A stretch of DNA of 12,981 nt from Hyphomicrobiales bacterium. Lineage in GTDB: Bacteria; Pseudomonadota; Alphaproteobacteria; Rhizobiales; Aestuariivirgaceae. Shown here in pieces: positions 8,711 to 12,981 of the stretch. The position numbers were made by a program, and so were the translations under genes. The notes below the pieces were generated by a model. That model was given only the letters and a program-made list of their open reading frames with translations, made no database searches and was not told the origin of the DNA. The stretch lies in contig JADJVV010000035.1 of assembly GCA_016710435.1 (NCBI GenBank), positions 1-12,981 of the forward strand, read 5' to 3'. Numbering within the stretch: the first letter of the stretch is position 1; each line of letters begins with the position of its first letter.

Positions 8711-8717
8711 AATGAGT

Positions 8718-9410
8718 ATGGTGGCGTTTTCGATCGCCCGTTCAAATCCTGAAAGCAAGTCGGGCCATGACAAAATAGCTGACTGGATACTGTCGGCTGA
8801 CGAATACGCCGAGGGAGAGTACCGCCGGCTGTTGGCTGAACTAGACGCTGCCGAAGCCGCCGCTCCAGGCCATCCCCTCGTCAACACTACCGACCAGTGG
8901 ACAACAACGACGCTCCGCCGCGCCCTGCGGCAAGCGGTCGAGGCCGATGCCGACTATATCGCCATTCCACATGGCGACACGGTTCTTTCCTACAACCCTG
9001 GTGACGAGCACGGCATGCGCTCATTCTACGGCGACCGTGGTAGTGAAGGCATCGTGCCCAAGAATTTGCGCAAGATTTTGTCGCGCATCGACAAGGACGG
9101 AACGGCTCCGGTCAAGGTCGCAACGCTTGAAACGCCGTCTGGCGAGCGTGGATACCGACCAGACAATCAAGGTGGGTTCGATCGCGATCAGACTGGGTTC
9201 ACGGTGTTCCCGCTCTCCGACAAGGTCAAGGCTGCGGTAGTCGATGAAGGGCAAGCCATGTTCGCCATCCGCGACGACCGCCATGGAACGCAAGGCTTGG
9301 ATATGACCCAGAACGCACCACCGCCGGAGCCCCCGCCTCCCCTCCACACCGAGGTCGCCGTGCTTGATCGCATGTCGCGCATGACCGAACTCGTGATGGC
9401 ATGCAGGTAA
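8718..9410 (+). CDS. C-terminal half of the split QSDW-type polyvalent module (230 aa)
   Basis: In single-chain relatives as I recall them, the IQSDWGQ section is followed, after a variable linker, by an HPLV-NT-QW block, a SYNPG...HGM..FY block and a closing GFTVF...GQ-(L/M)F block. All three are seen here: HPLVNTTDQW (52-61), SYNPGDEHGM (91-100) and GFTVFPLSDK before GQAMFAIRD. This protein therefore completes the module begun in the 1597-aa gene but sits in a different frame (-1 or +2 relative). It ends in a Pro-rich tail (PPPEPPPP, 201-208). Its own start is plausible: ATG 8718 with GGAGA 7 nt upstream. It may thus be a genuinely separate subunit, or the product of an indel or unrecognised frameshift. 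The function of the module is unknown to me. The first residues (MVAFSIARSNPES) lie in an AT-richer patch. Confidence 0.75.
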   Translation: MVAFSIARSNPESKSGHDKIADWILSADEYAEGEYRRLLAELDAAEAAAPGHPLVNTTDQWTTTTLRRALRQAVEADADYIAIPHGDTVLSYNPGDEHGMRSFYGDRGSEGIVPKNLRKILSRIDKDGTAPVKVATLETPSGERGYRPDNQGGFDRDQTGFTVFPLSDKVKAAVVDEGQAMFAIRDDRHGTQGLDMTQNAPPPEPPPPLHTEVAVLDRMSRMTELVMACR

Positions 9411-9414
9411 CGCC

Positions 9415-10737
9415 ATGACAGGAATCGCCAAGTGCATCGAAGCCGCCATCAAGCACGGACTGATCGACGACAAGGAGGGAGAGCACCTCAAGAAGCGTTA
9501 CGATGAGATTGCCAAGTCCGTGGCTTCGCACGAAAAGGCAAAGGAGATGCTTGCTGCCGAGATTGGTGCCGAGGCTGCTGAGCGCAAGCGACGCGCCTTG
9601 CTCATGGAGAGCCGACGCAAGGCCATCATCGAAACGCTCGACGGCTATCGCAACCTCAAGGGTGAGGCGGACATGGCCGAGGCATGGCTGCACCTGCACG
9701 AAGACCTCGGGCGCCGGGGCAGCTTCATTCAGGATGCCGAAGGTCGACGCGAAGTGATCAAGCGCGAGGCCATCGCCGCGCTGTCCGACATGATCCGCGA
9801 GTTCCGGCGTGGCGTCATCACCGGAGATTTGCGCCGTGTGCGTCAGGACGTGCAAGCATCGATGCGCAACGTGGTGCGCGAGCTGTTCGGAGAAGACTCG
9901 TCAGACCCCAAGGCAAAGGCCATGGCGGAGGCATGGATGAAAGTGTCGGAACAGTTGCGGGTCCGCTTCAACGAAGCCGGTGGCGGAATAGGCAAGCTGG
10001 AGCGCTGGGGTCTTCCGCAAGGACATTCTATGGACGCGCTTCTCGACTACGGGCGCGCCAAGTGGATCGCCTACATGATCCAGGACGACGTCCTGGATCG
10101 CGAGCGCACTGTTAACCCACTGTCAGGACGCCGCCTGACTGACGCTGAGTTGAAAGAAACCCTGGGTGTGGTGTGGGATCGCATTACATCCGACGGCTGG
10201 TCAGACAGGGAGATCGACACGGCGTCCATGGGTGGCGTCAGTGTCGGACGCGGGGCCCTCTGGTCGCAGCATGCCGATCACCGCTTCCTGCACTTCAAGA
10301 GTGCCGATGCTTGGTTTAATTATGCCCAGTCGTTCGGCAACCCGGACCCGTTCGCGGCCATAATGGGCCACATTGAGCGCATGGCGCGCGACATTGCCCA
10401 TATGGAAACGTTTGGGCCCAACCCCAACGTGACGCGGGCTTATTTCTCAGCCTATCTCCGGTCGAAGGCGGCAACCATGCAGCCTGTCGAGTCCGTCATC
10501 GCCGAGCAGACGGCGACTCTAAAAGCGCTTGGCGATAAACTGTCAAAGCAGGACCCGGAGTTTGCCGCCACAACCGACCGCATCGGCGCGGTTCATGGCG
10601 AACTTTCCGCACTGCGCAGCCGCAAACGTTCGCCGCTGCTGTCCGGCCATGAATCTGACCGTGTCAAGAGCAAGATAGCAAGGCTTGAAGCCGAACTGAT
10701 GGCTCTAGGAAAAAAAAGCGGCCCCCTATTGGGATGA
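9415..10737 (+). CDS. Ejection-type internal virion protein, N-terminal part (440 aa, probably broken or frameshifted)
   Basis: ATG 9415 follows the previous stop by 4 nt; a weak site (AGG at 9405-9407) lies 7 nt upstream. The N-terminus to about residue 75 is highly charged and likely coiled coil. The middle has sections I associate with large phage internal virion or polyvalent proteins: ERWGLPQGH (196-204), RFLHFKSADAWF (from about 290) and MARDIAHME with GPNPN (323-338). No catalytic motif or transmembrane segment is visible. The frame runs into GKKSGPLLG and TGA 10735-10737 directly after a run of eight A (10710-10717). In the +1 frame the coding sequence continues as KAAPYWDDPSL into the next open frame. 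The natural product is therefore probably 953 residues spanning 9415-12277. Function beyond a virion/ejection role is not known. Confidence 0.8.
   Translation: MTGIAKCIEAAIKHGLIDDKEGEHLKKRYDEIAKSVASHEKAKEMLAAEIGAEAAERKRRALLMESRRKAIIETLDGYRNLKGEADMAEAWLHLHEDLGRRGSFIQDAEGRREVIKREAIAALSDMIREFRRGVITGDLRRVRQDVQASMRNVVRELFGEDSSDPKAKAMAEAWMKVSEQLRVRFNEAGGGIGKLERWGLPQGHSMDALLDYGRAKWIAYMIQDDVLDRERTVNPLSGRRLTDAELKETLGVVWDRITSDGWSDREIDTASMGGVSVGRGALWSQHADHRFLHFKSADAWFNYAQSFGNPDPFAAIMGHIERMARDIAHMETFGPNPNVTRAYFSAYLRSKAATMQPVESVIAEQTATLKALGDKLSKQDPEFAATTDRIGAVHGELSALRSRKRSPLLSGHESDRVKSKIARLEAELMALGKKSGPLLG
10710..10717 (+). other. A8 homopolymer at the frame junction between 9415-10737 and 10802-12277
   Basis: Eight A residues in a GC-rich gene. 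The upstream frame (codons GGA AAA AAA AGC) stops 18 nt after the run. The downstream frame has a TAG at 10706-10708 and is open from 10709, so the two frames overlap only over this short stretch. Removing one A would join them into one frame: 9415-12277 is 2863 nt, which is 3n+1. Candidates are a mutation, a sequencing error, transcriptional slippage, or +1/-2 ribosomal frameshifting. Confidence 0.8.
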
Positions 10738-10801
10738 TCCGTCTCTGCAGAGTCTCGATGATCAGGCGGTTGCCAAGGAGATCAGCGACCTCCTTGAGGA
10801 G

Positions 10802-12277
10802 ATGCGCGATCCGGTCGTATTCTCCAACACCAAGCGGCCGATGGACTACCTGACGAAGGTGCTCGACAAGGCGGATGGACGCTGGGAATTGATGCGAGGA
10901 AGTCTCACTCCCGTCGACCGGTCGTTTGCCAACGTCATGCAATCGGTTCGCAACGTCATCTCGTCATCGTCACTCGGGTCGGCGTGGCTATCGTCGCTCT
11001 CTGATCCCGCCTTCGGGCAGGATATGCGCTTGCGCTTCGGCATGGGGATCGGCCGCTCCAACGTCGCCCGCGTCATGGCCTTGACCATGACGGAGATGGT
11101 GACCATGAGCAAACGCGACACCGCGGTGCGCTCCATGCTCGGCCTTGATGCTGCGTTGCAGACGTTGCACCGTACCGCCAAAGAGAACCGTAGTTTTGAT
11201 GCGAGGGCGTGGACTGGATTCATCGCCGATCGTGTCCTTACCTATGGGATGCTGACACCATGGACGCAAGCCGGAAAAATCGTCGCTGGCCTCGACCTCA
11301 TGGGATTCCTGCACGACATCAAGGACAAGGCATTCGCAGACCTGCCGAAGGCGACACAGAGAGCCCTTGAGTCGCACGGCTTCGATGCCACGTCCTGGGA
11401 TGCGATCCGCGTCGCCGACGCTTGGGAGCCGAAGACGGGCGCACGTTATTTGCGACCGCAGGAGATCGAGGCCGTTGCTGGGCGCGAGATGGCAGAGCGC
11501 TATCTTGGCATGGTGTTGCGCGAGGTGCGTTATGCGGTTCCAGAAAGCTTCGTTGCCGCCCGCGCCGTTACCGGGGGTAAGATGCGGCCCGGAACCGTCA
11601 GCGGCGAGCTGTGGCGTTCCATGGCTCAGTTCAAGGGCTTCGGCGTGGCCGTCATCATGTTGCAGGCCAATCGCATCGCCCGCGAACTCTTGGCCGGGGA
11701 TCGATCGGCTTACGGGTCTACGGCCACCCTACTGCTGACATCGACCATTCTCGGGGCCTTTGCCATGGCGACCAAGGACATCAAGGACGGTCGCGACCCG
11801 CGCAAGATGCTCGATGAGAAAACGTATCTCGATCCATCGTTCTGGGGCGCATCGTTCCTGCAGGCTGGTGGTCTCGGAATCTATGGCGACTTCCTGTTCT
11901 CCAACACCGGACGCGGCGGGACATCGCTGACCAAGACTATGGGCGGCCCCCTGGTCGATCGTGTCGACAATCTTCTTGGTCTCACCATGGGTAACTTCCT
12001 GCAACGGGTACGGGGCGAGAAGACCAACGCTGGGCGAGAACTCTCCCGCGCCATCCGTACCAACACGCCGGGCGCAAACCTGCTTTGGACCAACCTCATC
12101 TTCCAGCGTGTCCTTATGGACAAGCTTCAGAAGCTCATGGACCCTGAAGCCTATGTTGCATTCCGCCGGCAGATGATGGTGCGTCAGAAAGACTATCACC
12201 AGGAATACTGGTGGCCTCCGGGCGAAAATGTTCCACGCCGCCCCCCTGATCTGTCGCGGTCATTCCAGACCCGCTGA
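10802..12277 (+). CDS. Ejection-type internal virion protein, C-terminal part (491 aa from first ATG; continuation of the 9415 gene)
   Basis: The frame is open from 10709. ATG 10802 is only its first start codon, and the GAGGA before it is too close (1 nt) to be a good ribosome-binding site, so an independent start looks poor. The protein contains sections typical, as I recall, of the C-terminal ends of large phage virion polyproteins: SLGSAWLSSLSDPAF (near 60), PGTVSGELWRSMAQFKGF (263-280), GGLGIYGDFLF (356-366) and YWWPPG close to the end (469-474). A hydrophobic segment, ATLLLTSTILGAFAMA (308-323), could cross or insert in a membrane, which fits a channel-forming ejection protein. Best read as the C-terminal half of one gene with 9415-10737. 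The next gene is the tail fibre, as expected after the last ejection gene in T7-like order. Confidence 0.8.
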   Translation: MRDPVVFSNTKRPMDYLTKVLDKADGRWELMRGSLTPVDRSFANVMQSVRNVISSSSLGSAWLSSLSDPAFGQDMRLRFGMGIGRSNVARVMALTMTEMVTMSKRDTAVRSMLGLDAALQTLHRTAKENRSFDARAWTGFIADRVLTYGMLTPWTQAGKIVAGLDLMGFLHDIKDKAFADLPKATQRALESHGFDATSWDAIRVADAWEPKTGARYLRPQEIEAVAGREMAERYLGMVLREVRYAVPESFVAARAVTGGKMRPGTVSGELWRSMAQFKGFGVAVIMLQANRIARELLAGDRSAYGSTATLLLTSTILGAFAMATKDIKDGRDPRKMLDEKTYLDPSFWGASFLQAGGLGIYGDFLFSNTGRGGTSLTKTMGGPLVDRVDNLLGLTMGNFLQRVRGEKTNAGRELSRAIRTNTPGANLLWTNLIFQRVLMDKLQKLMDPEAYVAFRRQMMVRQKDYHQEYWWPPGENVPRRPPDLSRSFQTR

Positions 12278-12340
12278 CATCCGTTCCGCATCGTTCCGCG
12301 TTTCGTGCCGTCGCGTTCCATCGCCGACGAAGGATCAGCC
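12278..12340 (+). other. 63-bp gap before the tail fibre gene
   Basis: Contains CGTTCCGC twice at a 10-bp spacing (12282-12289 and 12292-12299) and a shorter CGTTCC at 12314-12319, then a ribosome-binding site. No hairpin plus T-run terminator and no recognisable phage promoter are seen. The repeats may be chance in so short a stretch. Confidence 0.5.
12330..12334 (+). promoter_or_regulatory. Ribosome-binding site AAGGA for the tail fibre gene
   Basis: AAGGA lies 6 nt before ATG 12341, among the clearest Shine-Dalgarno matches in the window. It suggests efficient independent translation of the tail fibre. Confidence 0.65.
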
Positions 12341-12981
12341 ATGACCGTCACAACATCCTATACGCCACTCGCTTACGCCTGGACATTGAGCAATCAAGAA
12401 CTTCCCGTCACGTGGCCGTTTCTGATCGGAACTTTGGTCGTGACGGCAGTGTCGAGCGCTGGAATAGCGACCGCCAAGACCGAGGGGACAGACTACACGG
12501 TCAGCGGTGGAACGGATTCAAATGGTCTCCCGCAGACGGGTGCCGTGACCATGATCGGTTCTGCCGTCTCTGGCTCGACCCTTGTCGTTGCGCGCGCAAC
12601 GACTGTCACGCAGCAAACCGAGTGGATCGAGCATGGGCCATTTCCGGCCAAGGCTGTCGAGGCCGCTTTCGACAAGAGCGTCCTGATGGTCCAGGAGATC
12701 GACGATGGCGCGCTGCGCAAGTCGAGTGATGGAACCTATTGGGACGCCGGGTCCGTACCAGTTCGCTCGAGCGCCACGCCGAGCAACAATGCCGACCTGG
12801 TTCCGCTCGGATACGCGACCGCCAACTACGGCGCGGCAGCGCTCATGGTGGACCTTAGGTCTGTTCTCGACGAATACGATCCTGGAGCTCTCAACGCACT
12901 GGCCTATCAGTACGAGACGCGCGCCTCGGTCGAGGCGGTCACGGTCCCGATCCTGGTCAACCATATTCATGTCTCTGGGTT
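12341..12981 (+). CDS. Tail fibre / tailspike protein, T7-type N-terminal adaptor (partial, first 213 aa)
   Basis: The frame is open from ATG 12341 to the window end with no stop, so the C-terminal receptor-binding part is missing. The N-terminal about 125 residues match the plan of the phage T7 tail fibre N-domain, which attaches fibres to the tail: a short beta-rich start with FLIGTLVVTAV, DYTVSGG, a TGAVTMIG...STLVVARAT strand pair, then QQTEWIEHGPFPAKAVEAAFDK and VQEID (about 91-121). The FP-A-x-x-VE-x-A-x-DK and QE pattern is the hallmark. After about 150 the sequence changes to a Ser/Asn/Ala linker and then RASVEAVTVPILVNHIHVSG, which looks like the entry into a beta-helical tailspike-type or similar shaft. 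Whether the distal part is an enzyme cannot be seen. AAGGA lies upstream at 6 nt spacing. Confidence 0.9.
   Translation, partial: MTVTTSYTPLAYAWTLSNQELPVTWPFLIGTLVVTAVSSAGIATAKTEGTDYTVSGGTDSNGLPQTGAVTMIGSAVSGSTLVVARATTVTQQTEWIEHGPFPAKAVEAAFDKSVLMVQEIDDGALRKSSDGTYWDAGSVPVRSSATPSNNADLVPLGYATANYGAAALMVDLRSVLDEYDPGALNALAYQYETRASVEAVTVPILVNHIHVSG

Noticed and set aside
8607..8717. Extending the 8718 gene upstream to TTG 8607
   Set aside because: The first 35 or so residues would be Arg/Gln-rich antisense-like sequence overlapping the conserved QSDWGQKLRDGG coding frame; ATG 8718 has a well-spaced GGAGA.
10710..10717. Classical -1 programmed frameshift on A AAA AAA
   Set aside because: A -1 shift leads into the third frame, which gives an unremarkable Arg-rich extension and a stop near 10852, not the frame that carries the conserved C-terminal half.

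Overview
The window reads as part of the virion-structure region of a podovirus-like phage or prophage from a high-GC host. I estimate GC by eye at about 60%. A rhizobial or other alphaproteobacterial host is a guess from GC and codon use; nothing in the sequence proves it. All supported genes lie on the + strand, nearly end to end. I found no tRNA, rRNA, CRISPR array, insertion sequence, integrase or attachment site. The minus-strand open frames are shadows of the plus-strand genes.

The layout follows the T7-type order of internal virion (ejection) proteins followed by tail fibre. (1) Bases 1-114 are the end of a Gly-rich virion protein, in the position of T7 gp14. (2) Bases 118-3813 encode a 1231-aa virion protein with two wall-degrading modules side by side: an M15-type peptidase-like domain and a lysozyme/transglycosylase-like domain. 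(3) Bases 3907-8700 encode a 1597-aa multidomain protein of the 'large polyvalent protein' type. It has two separate HExxH zincin domains (the second LPD1-like), a coiled-coil/linker section and a YYS...QSDW module at its C-terminus. (4) Bases 8718-9410 carry the second half of that last module in another frame, so the module is split. (5) Bases 9415-10737 and 10802-12277 are two halves of what looks like one 953-codon ejection-type gene, separated by a single-base frame change exactly at a run of eight A residues (10710-10717). (6) Bases 12341-12981 are the start of a tail fibre gene with a T7-type N-terminal adaptor domain, running off the window.

The likely joint task is DNA delivery. The wall-degrading protein opens peptidoglycan. 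The large polyvalent protein and its downstream partners would sit inside the capsid or tail, be ejected into the cell with the DNA, and may form a trans-envelope conduit or act on host proteins. The tail fibre recognises the host. The points most worth a second look are the A8 frame junction, the split QSDW module in an AT-richer patch, the recurring (M/L)FA(L/I) motif at module boundaries of a protein with two proteases, and a 17-bp exact repeat shared by the first two genes.
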